Positions 6,246 through 12,211 of a stretch of 12,211 nucleotides of DNA are shown piece by piece. This DNA comes from an uncultured Neisseria sp. (GTDB lineage Bacteria; Pseudomonadota; Gammaproteobacteria; Burkholderiales; Neisseriaceae): assembly GCA_947097615.1 (NCBI GenBank), contig CAMURX010000035.1, positions 1 through 12,211 of the forward strand, written 5' to 3'. The number at the start of each line of letters is the position of its first letter. Position 1 is the first letter of the stretch. Made by a program: the position numbers and the translations under genes. Below the pieces are notes generated by a model. It was not told the DNA's origin. It saw only the letters and a program-made list of their open reading frames with translations, and ran no database searches.

Positions 6246-6308
6246 AGGCCGTCTGAAAGCACAGCTTCAACGAAGTTAAAAACGGCAATCCCGCCTTTCA
6301 GACGGCCT
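6246..6308. repeat. Long-loop inverted DUS pair between divergent genes
   Basis: DUS at 6246-6257 and 6297-6308 around a 39-base loop that contains CTTCAACGAAGTTAAAAA. The loop motif recurs in the pairs at 11225 and 12035. The right arm runs into the -35 of the HlyD-type gene. Confidence 0.8.
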
Positions 6309-6336
6309 TGCCCCGCTGCGGCGGCGGTTATATTAT
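6308..6336 (+). promoter_or_regulatory. Predicted promoter of the HlyD-type gene
   Basis: TTGCCC (6308-6313), 17 bases, TATTAT (6331-6336), with transcription expected near 6343 and a leader of about 27 nt. The -35 begins on the last base of the DUS. Confidence 0.5.
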
Positions 6337-6369
6337 CGGCGCTCCCTTTGCCGCGCATGGACGCATCCC

Positions 6370-7425
6370 GTGAAAAAAACCGCCCTACTGACCGCCCTGG
6401 CCGCCGCCCTCGCCGCAGGCGCCTATCTTTATTACCACCGCCAGAGCGACGCCCTGCCCCAAGGCATCGCCCAATCCAACGGCCGCCTCGAACTCAACCG
6501 CCTCGACGTCGCCACCCTCTACCCCGGTCGCGTCCGCGCCATGCCCTTTGACGAAGGCGCCGACATCAAAGCGGGTGACATCCTCGCCGAACTCTCCTCT
6601 GAAACCAGCAGCAGCCGCCTCGAAGAAGCACAGGCCGCCGAACGCCTGCGTCAAGGCAGCGTCCGCCGCGCCCGCGCCGCCCAAGAACAGACCCTGCGCA
6701 CCGTAACCAAAGCCGAAGCCAACAGCGAAGCCGCCCGCCAACAGCAGCGCGTCGCCAAAATGGAATGGGACAACGCGCGCAAAATGCAGGCCGACGGACT
6801 CGTCTCCCCCGCCGAAACCGAGCGCCGCCGCGCCGATTACGAACGCGCTTCGGCCGCCGTCAAAGCCGCCGAAGCCGCCCGCGCCGAAGCACAGGCCGCC
6901 GTCGCCCAAAGCCGTGCTGCCGAAAGCGAAGCACAGGCCGCCGCGCAACAGGCCGCCGCCGCTGTGAAGGCCGCCGGCTCGGCCAACGACGACATGAACA
7001 TCCGCGCACCGATAAACGGACGGCTGGAATACAGAATCGCCGAAGTCGGCAGCGTCGTTGCCGCCGGCTCGAAAATCGCCAGCCTGCTCGACCCCGCCGA
7101 CGTCTCGATGAACATCTTCCTGCCCGCCGCCGCCATGAGCCGCCTGAAAGTCGGCGGCGAAGCACGCATCCGCCTCGACGGCATCGACGCCGTCTTCCCC
7201 GCCAAAATCTCATTCATCGCCGCCGAAGCCCAGTTCACGCCCAAATCGGTGGAAACCGAAAACGAACGCGCCAAACTGATGTTCAAAGTCAAACTGAAAA
7301 TCCCCGCCGACACCGCCCTGCGCCACAACCGCCTGCTCAAAGGCGGTATGACGGGCAACGGTTTTGTCAAAACCGACGAAGCCGCCGCATGGCCGCAGGA
7401 TTTGGCCGTGAAACTGCCGCAGTAG
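6370..7425 (+). CDS. HlyD-family periplasmic adaptor (membrane fusion) protein
   Basis: A 351-aa periplasmic adaptor anchored by an N-terminal membrane segment (about 4-21). Order of parts: first lipoyl half (about 35-78, with LYPGRVRAM and DIKAGDILAEL), a long Ala/Glu/Arg-rich alpha-helical hairpin (about 80-205), second lipoyl half (NIRAPINGRLEYR, EVGSVVAAGSKIASL), then a beta-barrel (VSMNIFLPAAAM, GGEARIRLDG). This matches the YbhG/YhiI type, which works with ABC-2 exporters. The start is GTG at 6370 because the ATG at 6357 is in another frame; a weak GGA lies 8 bases upstream. It is the only plus-strand gene and has no ABC ATPase or permease beside it, so its partner must be elsewhere or lost. 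Confidence 0.88.
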   Translation: MKKTALLTALAAALAAGAYLYYHRQSDALPQGIAQSNGRLELNRLDVATLYPGRVRAMPFDEGADIKAGDILAELSSETSSSRLEEAQAAERLRQGSVRRARAAQEQTLRTVTKAEANSEAARQQQRVAKMEWDNARKMQADGLVSPAETERRRADYERASAAVKAAEAARAEAQAAVAQSRAAESEAQAAAQQAAAAVKAAGSANDDMNIRAPINGRLEYRIAEVGSVVAAGSKIASLLDPADVSMNIFLPAAAMSRLKVGGEARIRLDGIDAVFPAKISFIAAEAQFTPKSVETENERAKLMFKVKLKIPADTALRHNRLLKGGMTGNGFVKTDEAAAWPQDLAVKLPQ

Positions 7426-7448
7426 AAACCGCGCGCGTCTGCGCTTTG

Positions 7449-7488
7449 AGGCCGTCTGAAACCCCGCAACGGAGCTTTCAGACGGCCT
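7449..7488. terminator. Inverted DUS pair between convergent genes
   Basis: DUS at 7449-7460 and 7477-7488 with a 16-base gap. It lies 24 bases after the HlyD-type gene and 72 bases beyond the uvrC stop, so it could end transcription from both sides. No strong T-run on either side. Confidence 0.6.
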
Positions 7489-7559
7489 CTGCCGCTGCGG
7501 CGACTGCATATGCCGCTTTATGGCGTAAAAGCCGCCGCAACACCAAATGTCAACGGCTG

Positions 7560-9395
7560 CTAATGCAGATGCTCGTAAATCTTTTCGGCCAAGGCTTTGC
7601 TGATGCCTTCGACTTGTGCGAGGTCTTCTTTGCTGGCGGCGGCGACGCCGCGCAGGCCGCCGAAGCGGGTGAGCAGGGCTTGGCGGCGTTTGCTGCCTAC
7701 GCCGGGGATTTCGCCGAGTGAGGAGGTGATGCGGGCTTTGTCGCGTTTTTTGCGGTGGCCGGTGATGGCGAAGCGGTGCGATTCGTCGCGCACGGTTTGC
7801 AGGAGGTGCAGGGCGGGGCTGTTGGGCGGCAGGCGGAAGGTTTCGCCGGTGAAAGGCAGGATGAGTTCTTCCATGCCGGCTTTGCGCTCGGGGCCTTTGG
7901 CAATGCCGATGAGCGGGATGGACAGGCCGAGTTCCTGCCATACGGCCACGGCCACGCCGATTTGGCCTTTGCCGCCGTCGATGAGTACCACGTCCGGCCA
8001 TTTGACGGCTTCGCCTGCGGCTTCGGCCTGTTGCATTTTGCCGTAGCGGCGGGTGAGCACTTCGCGCATGGCGGCGTAGTCGTCGCCGGGTTTGGCGGTG
8101 GTGATGTTGTAGCGGCGGTATTGCGAGGGCTGGATGTTGTGTTCGTCGTACACGACGCAGGAGGCGATGGTGGCTTCGCCTTGGGTGTGGCTGATGTCGA
8201 AGCATTCGAGGCGGTTTAGGCCGTCTGAATCCATGTTGAGGATTTTGGCCAATTCGTCGATGCGCTGCTGCTGGCCGGTATGTTGCAGGCGGCGTTGTTC
8301 GATGGCGATGCGGGCGTTTTGTTCGGCCATGTTGAGCCAGACTTTGCGTTCGCCTATGGTTTTGGTCACGAACTGCATTTGTTTGCCGTGTTCGCTTTCG
8401 AGTGCTTCGCGCAGGCTTTGGGGGATGGTGAAGTTGCTGATGATGATGTCAGGCTTGGCTTTGCCGAGGTAGTGTTGGGCGACGAAGGCTTCGGCGTAGT
8501 CTTGGCCTTGCGGGTCGGGGTCGTTTTTGAGGTCGGGGAAGAAACTTTTGTCGCCGACGTGCCGCCCACCGCGTATGCTGACCCAGTGTACGCAGACGAG
8601 GCCGTCTGAAACGGCCAGCGCGAGCAGGTCGATGTCGTTGGGGTTGTCGGGGTTTTTGCTGTCGATAAACTGGCTGCTCTGCATGATGCAGAGGGCTTGG
8701 ATTTGGTCGCGGTAGCGGGCGGCCTGTTCAAACTCGAGGGCTTCGGCGGCGGCCTGCATTTTTTGTTGCAGGGTGTGCGTGAGCTCGGCGGTTTTGCCGT
8801 TGAGAAAATCGGCGGCCTGGCGCACGCTGTCGCGGTAGTCTTCTTCGCTGATGTAGCCGACGCAGGGCGCAGTGCAGCGTTTGATTTGGTAGAGCAGGCA
8901 GGGGCGGTCGCGGTTGGCGAACACGCTGTCTTCGCAGGTGCGGAGCATAAACACTTTTTGCAGAACCTGAATGCTGTCGCGCACGGCACTGCTGTTGGGG
9001 TAGGGGCCGAAGTATTGGTTGGGCTTTTTGAGCGTGCCGCGATAGTAGGCCATCCGGGGGTAGGTATGGCCGCTGAGCATGAGGTAGGGGTAGCTTTTGT
9101 CGTCGCGAAACAGGATATTGTATTTGGGCGACAGGGCTTTGATGAAATTGTTTTCCAGAATCAGCGCTTCGGCTTCGGAGCGGGTAACGGTGGTTTCGAT
9201 GTGGTGGATTTGCTTCACCATCAGGGCGATGCGCGGGGAATGGTCGTTTTTTTGGAAGTAGCCAGACACGCGCCGTTTGAGGTTGACGGCTTTGCCGACG
9301 TACAACACGTTGCCCGCTTTGTCGAAAAAGCGGTACACGCCGGGCAAAAGCGGCAGGTTTTTGAGAAACAGCGGAATGTCGAAATGATCTTGCAT
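7560..9395 (-). CDS. uvrC: UvrABC excinuclease subunit C
   Basis: Dual-incision nuclease of nucleotide excision repair, 611 aa, full length. The N-terminal GIY-YIG domain (for the 3' cut) shows GVY at 19-21 and YVG at 32-34. Four cysteines at 154, 166, 174 and 178 have the spacing of the iron-sulfur cluster ligands known in UvrC. A UvrB-binding UVR helix follows at about 205-240. The RNase H-like domain for the 5' cut includes ECFDISHTQGEATIASCVVY and later VVLIDGGKGQ. The C-terminal tandem helix-hairpin-helix (IPGVGSKRRQALL, VEGISKALAEKIYEHL) binds DNA. The ATG at 9395 has only a weak RBS, but the N-terminus fits the family. Two DUS lie in the coding sequence, both encoding SDGL. Confidence 0.98.
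   Translation of the reverse strand: MQDHFDIPLFLKNLPLLPGVYRFFDKAGNVLYVGKAVNLKRRVSGYFQKNDHSPRIALMVKQIHHIETTVTRSEAEALILENNFIKALSPKYNILFRDDKSYPYLMLSGHTYPRMAYYRGTLKKPNQYFGPYPNSSAVRDSIQVLQKVFMLRTCEDSVFANRDRPCLLYQIKRCTAPCVGYISEEDYRDSVRQAADFLNGKTAELTHTLQQKMQAAAEALEFEQAARYRDQIQALCIMQSSQFIDSKNPDNPNDIDLLALAVSDGLVCVHWVSIRGGRHVGDKSFFPDLKNDPDPQGQDYAEAFVAQHYLGKAKPDIIISNFTIPQSLREALESEHGKQMQFVTKTIGERKVWLNMAEQNARIAIEQRRLQHTGQQQRIDELAKILNMDSDGLNRLECFDISHTQGEATIASCVVYDEHNIQPSQYRRYNITTAKPGDDYAAMREVLTRRYGKMQQAEAAGEAVKWPDVVLIDGGKGQIGVAVAVWQELGLSIPLIGIAKGPERKAGMEELILPFTGETFRLPPNSPALHLLQTVRDESHRFAITGHRKKRDKARITSSLGEIPGVGSKRRQALLTRFGGLRGVAAASKEDLAQVEGISKALAEKIYEHLH
8218..8229 (+). repeat. DUS inside uvrC
   Basis: AGGCCGTCTGAA on the plus strand; in the uvrC frame its complement encodes Ser-Asp-Gly-Leu. 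Confidence 0.9.
8599..8610 (+). repeat. DUS inside uvrC
   Basis: Second in-gene copy, again encoding Ser-Asp-Gly-Leu in UvrC. Confidence 0.9.
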
Positions 9396-9418
9396 GGTGT
9401 GGCGGCAGGTTTTTGTTT

Positions 9419-9430
9419 TTCAGACGGCCT
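9419..9430 (-). repeat. DUS in the uvrC leader
   Basis: Single copy between the uvrC -10 and its start codon, on the minus strand. Confidence 0.9.
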
Positions 9431-9432
9431 GC

Positions 9433-9438
9433 ATTATA
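9433..9438 (-). promoter_or_regulatory. -10 element of uvrC
   Basis: A perfect TATAAT on the minus strand, 38 bases ahead of the start codon. The -35 position falls inside the DUS at 9452-9463 and has no good match. Confidence 0.45.
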
Positions 9439-9448
9439 CCGAGGCGGC

Positions 9449-9497
9449 GAAAGGCCGTCTGAAAGCTCCAAACTAGGCTTTCAGACGGCCTTTTTTA
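9449..9497. terminator. DUS-hairpin terminator between the DUF333 lipoprotein gene and uvrC
   Basis: DUS at 9452-9463 and 9480-9491. The stem AAAGGCCGTCTGAAAGC pairs perfectly with GCTTTCAGACGGCCTTT (17 bp). A T-run follows on the plus side; on the minus side only TTT. It lies just after the stop at 9508. Confidence 0.65.
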
Positions 9498-9507
9498 CAG
9501 CGGGTGC

Positions 9508-9762
9508 TTACTTGCTGTGTTTGCGGAAATATTCCCACTCTTCCACCACGCTGCCGTCGGGCAGGTGGCACATGGCGTATTCGTTGCCCTCTGCGTCCTT
9601 GCGCGGCTCGAGTTTGCCGCCGCGTTCGACGCAGAACACGGAAGCGGGATTGGCCATGCCGACGGCGGGCGGCGGCGCGTCGGTGGTTTTGCCACTTTTT
9701 TTGGCACAGGCCGACAGCGCGGCGGCGGCGAGAATCAGGGCGAGAGTGGTTGCGGGTTTCAT
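9508..9762 (-). CDS. DUF333-family lipoprotein
   Basis: An 84-aa precursor with a lipoprotein signal: a hydrophobic stretch (5-16) and lipobox LSAC with the lipidated cysteine at 19. The rest is a DUF333 domain (about 35-80). Its hallmarks are NPASVFC, a GG pair, a second Cys in YAMCHLPDG, and EEWEYFR. The two cysteines of the domain probably pair. The family is sometimes labelled 'putative hemolysin', but its function is unknown and I would not use that name. RBS AAGAAAGG precedes the ATG. It is 26 bases downstream of another small lipoprotein gene and probably co-transcribed with it. Confidence 0.88.
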   Translation of the reverse strand: MKPATTLALILAAAALSACAKKSGKTTDAPPPAVGMANPASVFCVERGGKLEPRKDAEGNEYAMCHLPDGSVVEEWEYFRKHSK

Positions 9763-9788
9763 GGCGGGATACCTTTCTTTTTAACGGA

Positions 9789-9995
9789 TTAATGACGGGA
9801 AAGATCAGAAGGGCGACGGGCATCACGGGCAAACTGCTGCGCGCAGTAAGCGCTGCCGCCCGCGCGGTATTTGTTACCCTCAATTCCGCCCAAAGGCTCG
9901 GAACACGACGGGGAAACGCCCGCCACACCCTGCCACGGCGCGGCGCAGGCGGACAAAACGGCAGATGCAGCCAGCAACAGCAAAACGGTTTTCAT
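9789..9995 (-). CDS. Small hypothetical lipoprotein
   Basis: A 68-aa precursor. Residues 3-14 are hydrophobic and the lipobox is LSAC with Cys at 17, followed by AAPWQG; there is no Asp after Cys, so outer-membrane sorting is likely. Mature part about 52 residues, Gly/Ser/Arg-rich, with two further cysteines (CSEP and YCAQQF) that could form a disulfide. I do not recognise a family. The RBS GAAAGGA overlaps the end of a DUS, about 9 bases before the ATG. It leads a two-gene unit with the DUF333 lipoprotein. Confidence 0.75.
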   Translation of the reverse strand: MKTVLLLLAASAVLSACAAPWQGVAGVSPSCSEPLGGIEGNKYRAGGSAYCAQQFARDARRPSDLSRH

Positions 9996-10004
9996 ATGAT
10001 TCCT

Positions 10005-10016
10005 TTCAGACGGCCT
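10005..10016 (-). repeat. DUS at the RBS of the small lipoprotein gene
   Basis: AGGCCGTCTGAA on the minus strand; its last bases form the start of the Shine-Dalgarno GAAAGGA. Confidence 0.9.
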
Positions 10017-10030
10017 TTTTAAACGGGCGG

Positions 10031-10036
10031 ATTATA
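10031..10036 (-). promoter_or_regulatory. -10 element for the lipoprotein gene pair
   Basis: A perfect TATAAT on the minus strand, starting just after the tadA stop codon. The -35 position has no good match (GGCAGA at 17-base spacing). Confidence 0.4.
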
Positions 10037-10039
10037 CGG

Positions 10040-10771
10040 TCAAACGCCGCCCTTCTGCCGCCGCTCGCGGAAAAAAGCCCGCAGCAGGGCGCGGCTCTCG
10101 TCGGCCAGAATGCCGCCGAACACCGCCGTATGGCTGTTCAGACGGCCGTCGGCAAACAAATCGCACACGCTGCCTGCCGCGCCGCTTTTGGGCTCGGCCG
10201 CACCGAACACCACCCGCGCCACCCGCGCCTGCAACAGGGCGGAAGCGCACATCGCGCACGGCTCGAGCGTCACATACACATCGCAACCCTCCAAACGCAT
10301 ACTGCCGAGCCGCCGCCCCGCCGCCGAGAGCGCGCGGATTTCCGCGTGCGCGCTGACATCGCAGTCGGCCAGACAGCGGTTGTGCGCCGCCGCCAGCACC
10401 TCGCCGCCGCGCACCACCAGTGCACCCACCGTCACTTCCCCCAGCGCCGCAGCCGCTTCTGCCTGCCGCAGCGCCAGCCGCATAAAGCGCTCCGCCTCGG
10501 CTTCGGCAGGCGGCAGGGCAACGGGCGGATGGCGTTTGACCGCATCCAGCAGCGCGGCCTTGTCCTCCTCCGTCAACGCGCGCGCGTCCGTGCCCGCGCA
10601 TTCCGCCGCCAGCTGCCACAGCACGCTGCGCGTCACCGTGCAGCCCGCCGCTTTGAGCAGCAAAAAAGCCTGCACCGCCCCCGTCCGCCGCAAATCCCCG
10701 CGCGTCAGCATGCCCAGCGCGTTGAGGGCGCGGACAACGGAAGGGGCAAAAGGCGGCGTGGCAAGAAGCAT
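10040..10771 (-). CDS. tadA: tRNA adenosine(34) deaminase TadA with N-terminal TfoX-C-like domain
   Basis: Deaminates adenosine to inosine at the wobble position of tRNA-Arg(ACG). 243 aa, against about 150-170 for the usual enzyme. The catalytic domain (about 90-243) has HAEIRAL with zinc ligand H142 and proton-shuttle E144, and PCAMC with zinc ligands C172 and C175. The first 80 residues (PFAPSVVRALNALGMLTRGDLRRTG and on to VLWQLAAEC) look like the C-terminal helical domain of the competence regulator TfoX. I believe this fusion is found in other Neisseria. The start ATG at 10771 lacks a clear Shine-Dalgarno but fits the domain. A DUS core lies within the gene near the 3' end. Confidence 0.93.
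   Translation of the reverse strand: MLLATPPFAPSVVRALNALGMLTRGDLRRTGAVQAFLLLKAAGCTVTRSVLWQLAAECAGTDARALTEEDKAALLDAVKRHPPVALPPAEAEAERFMRLALRQAEAAAALGEVTVGALVVRGGEVLAAAHNRCLADCDVSAHAEIRALSAAGRRLGSMRLEGCDVYVTLEPCAMCASALLQARVARVVFGAAEPKSGAAGSVCDLFADGRLNSHTAVFGGILADESRALLRAFFRERRQKGGV
10137..10146 (-). repeat. DUS core inside tadA
   Basis: GCCGTCTGAA preceded by CG, read on the coding strand within DGRLNS codons. Confidence 0.85.
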
Positions 10772-10907
10772 GGTTTCGGAATCGTTGGAAAAAAGTCGGG
10801 AAACGGGTTTGCGCGGCTTGAGGCCGTCTGAAACTTATCAGCCTGCTGCGTCCCCGTTAGGATGGGTTTGCGCCGCTGCGGCAACTTTGGCAGGACATCG
10901 GCGAAAT

Positions 10908-10924
10908 GCAGTTCTGCGAACTGC
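10908..10924. repeat. Short palindrome
   Basis: GCAGTTC and GAACTGC around a 3-base centre. An operator or part of a repeat; no further support. Confidence 0.4.
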
Positions 10925-10939
10925 CATCCCCGCCCCCTG

Positions 10940-10971
10940 CCCTCCCCCGCGCTTTAAGGCGCAGGGGAGGG
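10940..10971. repeat. GC-rich hairpin
   Basis: CCCTCCCCCGCGC pairs with GCGCAGGGGAGGG (12 of 13 bp) around a 6-base AT-rich loop. No T-run follows, so it does not look like an intrinsic terminator. Confidence 0.6.
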
Positions 10972-11028
10972 AGCCCGATTCGCGGCAGGATTGGCGGTTT
11001 CAGACGGCCTCAAGAATAAATACGGGGC

Positions 11029-11062
11029 AAAACAAAAGCCAAGTCGGCAAACTTGGCTTTTT
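11029..11062 (-). terminator. Rho-independent terminator of the tRNA gene
   Basis: On the minus strand AGCCAAGT, a 6-base loop, ACTTGGCT, then TTTGTTTT. It starts 9 bases after the tRNA 3' end. The plus strand also has a T-run, so it could act in both directions. Confidence 0.88.
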
Positions 11063-11066
11063 GAGT

Positions 11067-11142
<76 letters not shown>

Positions 11143-11171
11143 TGCATGCCGCTCGGGCAGCAAAGCGCGGC

Positions 11172-11200
11172 ATTCTAGCGGCAATCGCGGCCGAAAACAA
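11172..11200 (-). promoter_or_regulatory. Promoter of the tRNA gene
   Basis: On the minus strand TTGTTT (11200-11195), 17 bases, TAGAAT (11177-11172), then a GC-rich discriminator GCCGCGC as in stringently controlled stable-RNA promoters. The leader would be about 23 nt. Confidence 0.65.
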
Positions 11201-11219
11201 GGGCGGCGGGAAATTTATC

Positions 11220-11280
11220 GGCAAAGGCCGTCTGAAAGCGTGGCTTCAAGGAAGTGAAAAGCTTTCAGACGGCCTTTGCC
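11220..11280. terminator. DUS hairpin after the PLD-like gene
   Basis: DUS at 11225-11236 and 11264-11275 within a perfect 20-bp stem (11220-11239 and 11261-11280). The 21-base loop has the CTTCAA-GAAGT-AAA motif shared with the pairs at 6246 and 12035. It lies 27 bases after the stop of the PLD-like gene. Confidence 0.7.
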
Positions 11281-11307
11281 TTCACAAACGTACGCCATCA
11301 ATAGCAT

Positions 11308-11997
11308 TTACAAGCTTAACGCACCGTCCCACACGATAAAATAACCGAATTTCCCTTTCTTCACTTCGCCTCCCGCCTGTTTGCCCGCTTCGGTCAAAGA
11401 ATAATATTTCCCCTCAAACTGCTGAAGTCCCGCATCACAGAGCTTCTGGTTGCACTCTTGCGTACTGATGCCCCATTTTTCGGCCAGCTTGGCCGCAGTC
11501 AGTTTTCCATATCCCTGAGGAGAAACTTCATGGCTTTCTGCTTCGGTGTTCACCGCATCCAACGATACCTTCACTTCTTCGCTGATACGGATAATTCTCT
11601 GTGCTTCTTCATAGGCATCCCGATAAATTTGCCCGTCTTCATCCTTGGATAAGAAAATCCCCATTTCGTGATTGTTTACTTGGCTGAACTCATAAAGATT
11701 CAGGCTGGTAATGATGCATGACTGCTCGCTGATGTAGCATTTGGCGTGAAGATTCGGGCAATAGCTGATGCGCACATAATCCAGCGATTTAAACCATTTC
11801 ATTTCGGAAGGGTTCAAATCGTTTTTTCCATAGATAATCCGGATGTCGATTTTCATCCGGTTTTTATCTTCCAAAAGCTCTTTCAAACGGTCGTTGAGCT
11901 TCCAATACGGGCTGATGAGAAACAAACGTTCCCGCGCATTTTTAATCAGCTCTTCCAAGTAAAAACTGGCGGCTGTAGTGGTCAGAAATTTTGCCAT
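11308..11997 (-). CDS. Phospholipase D-like (single HKD) protein with winged-helix-like C-terminus
   Basis: A 229-aa protein with no signal peptide. Residues about 1-135 form a PLD-like fold: RLFLISPYWK near the start, then LHAKCYISE and ITSLNLYEFSQVNN. The HxK-x4-D motif is HAKCYISE, with Glu where Asp is usual; I recall this substitution in related 'phospholipase D family' proteins. One HKD motif means it probably acts as a dimer, as Nuc-type nucleases and the BfiI nuclease domain do. Residues about 165-225 (LTAAKLAEKWGIS, CDAGLQQFEGKYYSLTEAGKQAG, KFGYFIVW) look like a winged-helix DNA-binding unit. RBS AAGGGAAAG precedes the ATG. The gene is more AT-rich than its neighbours. A nuclease role is inferred; the substrate is unknown. 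Confidence 0.8.
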   Translation of the reverse strand: MAKFLTTTAASFYLEELIKNARERLFLISPYWKLNDRLKELLEDKNRMKIDIRIIYGKNDLNPSEMKWFKSLDYVRISYCPNLHAKCYISEQSCIITSLNLYEFSQVNNHEMGIFLSKDEDGQIYRDAYEEAQRIIRISEEVKVSLDAVNTEAESHEVSPQGYGKLTAAKLAEKWGISTQECNQKLCDAGLQQFEGKYYSLTEAGKQAGGEVKKGKFGYFIVWDGALSL

Positions 11998-12034
11998 AAG
12001 ACTTTCCCTTATTTACTCATTACACACACAACAG

Positions 12035-12090
12035 ATGCCGTCTGAAAGCGAAACCGCAACGAAGTTAATAGCTTTCAGACGGCCTTTTTT
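12035..12090. terminator. Mixed-dialect DUS hairpin between ettA and the PLD-like gene
   Basis: The left arm is ATGCCGTCTGAA (12035-12046), the right arm TTCAGACGGCCT (12074-12085). The stem GCCGTCTGAAAGC pairs with GCTTTCAGACGGC. The loop has CGCAACGAAGTTAAT. It lies 13 bases after the ettA stop; a run of T's follows on the plus side only. Confidence 0.65.
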
Positions 12091-12098
12091 TCACACCA

Positions 12099-12211
12099 TC
12101 ACCGCGTTACGGGTTTGTAGCGAATCCGCTTCGGCTTCGCGCCCTCTTCGCCCAAGCGGCGTTTTTTATCGGCTTCGTATTCCTGATAGTTGCCGTCGAA
12201 GAACACCCATT
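12099..12211 (-). CDS. ettA: Energy-dependent translational throttle protein EttA, C-terminal end (partial)
   Basis: The last 36 codons of a gene that enters from the right edge. The stop is TGA at 12099-12101. The translation reads WVFFDGNYQEYEADKKRR then LGEEGAKPKRIRYKPVTR, which matches my memory of the strongly conserved EttA (YjjK) C-terminus. EttA is an ABC-F ATPase that binds the ribosomal E site and gates the first elongation step according to ATP/ADP level. Nothing of the ATPase domains is inside the window. Confidence 0.93.
   Translation of the reverse strand, partial: WVFFDGNYQEYEADKKRRLGEEGAKPKRIRYKPVTR

Larger units (their letters stand above)
10821..11010. repeat. Non-coding segment bounded by two opposed DUS
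   Basis: The 295 bases between tadA and the tRNA hold no gene that I can support. AGGCCGTCTGAA at 10821-10832 and its inverse at 10999-11010 face each other 166 bases apart. Between them are two palindromes (10908-10924 and 10940-10971). It could be a dispersed intergenic repeat; one copy alone cannot show this. Confidence 0.5.

Noticed and set aside
6357..6551. ATG at 6357 as the start of the HlyD-type gene
   Set aside because: It is in another frame and gives an Arg/Pro-rich shadow; GTG at 6370 opens the adaptor frame.
6765..7721. Arg-rich plus-strand frame overlapping the adaptor and uvrC
   Set aside because: Off-frame reading of GCC-rich codons; Arg/Pro/His runs are typical of a shadow.

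Overview
The window comes from a Neisseria-type genome (family Neisseriaceae). The main evidence is the DNA uptake sequence (DUS). By eye I count 28 copies of the 10-mer core GCCGTCTGAA on both strands. Twenty-five of them are the 12-mer AGGCCGTCTGAA (the 'AG' dialect), one is the meningococcal/gonococcal 'AT' form ATGCCGTCTGAA, and two are core-only copies inside genes. Nine inverted pairs form hairpins between genes. A Correia-type repeat, a TfoX-like/TadA fusion and GC-rich coding sequence fit a commensal Neisseria of the AG-DUS group. I cannot name the species.

Nearly everything is transcribed right to left (minus strand); the one exception is the HlyD-type adaptor gene. Left edge (1-313): an AT-rich, frameshifted remnant of an unrecognised gene. 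314-1159: ppk2, polyphosphate kinase 2. 1421-4413: the polyamine ABC transporter operon potG-potH-potI, with no substrate-binding protein gene in the window. Its leader (4414-4652) has a good promoter and, just after the predicted start of transcription, a 106-bp Correia-repeat-like element with variant ends. 4805-5419: a bacteriohemerythrin behind a likely FNR-type promoter. 5574-6170: a stand-alone MlaC-family periplasmic protein. 6370-7425 (+): an orphan HlyD-family adaptor.

7560-9395: uvrC (excision repair). 9508-9995: two small lipoprotein genes in tandem, the second of the DUF333 family. 10040-10771: tadA (tRNA A34 deaminase) with an N-terminal TfoX-C-like domain. 10772-11066: a non-coding stretch with palindromes between two opposed DUS, then a tRNA terminator. 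11067-11142: a CAU-anticodon tRNA, probably tRNA-Ile2, with its own promoter. 11308-11997: a phospholipase-D-like single-HKD protein with a winged-helix-like tail, more AT-rich than its neighbours. 12099 to the right edge: the C-terminal 36 codons of ettA, an ABC-F translation factor.

Most genes are housekeeping or transport genes in independent short units separated by DUS hairpins. I found no complete novel defence or mobile system. The most unusual signals are the Correia-like element in the potG leader, the FNR-type hemerythrin promoter, DUS copies doubling as translation signals (the potH Shine-Dalgarno, the ppk2 stop codon), and a small family of DUS hairpins sharing a loop motif.
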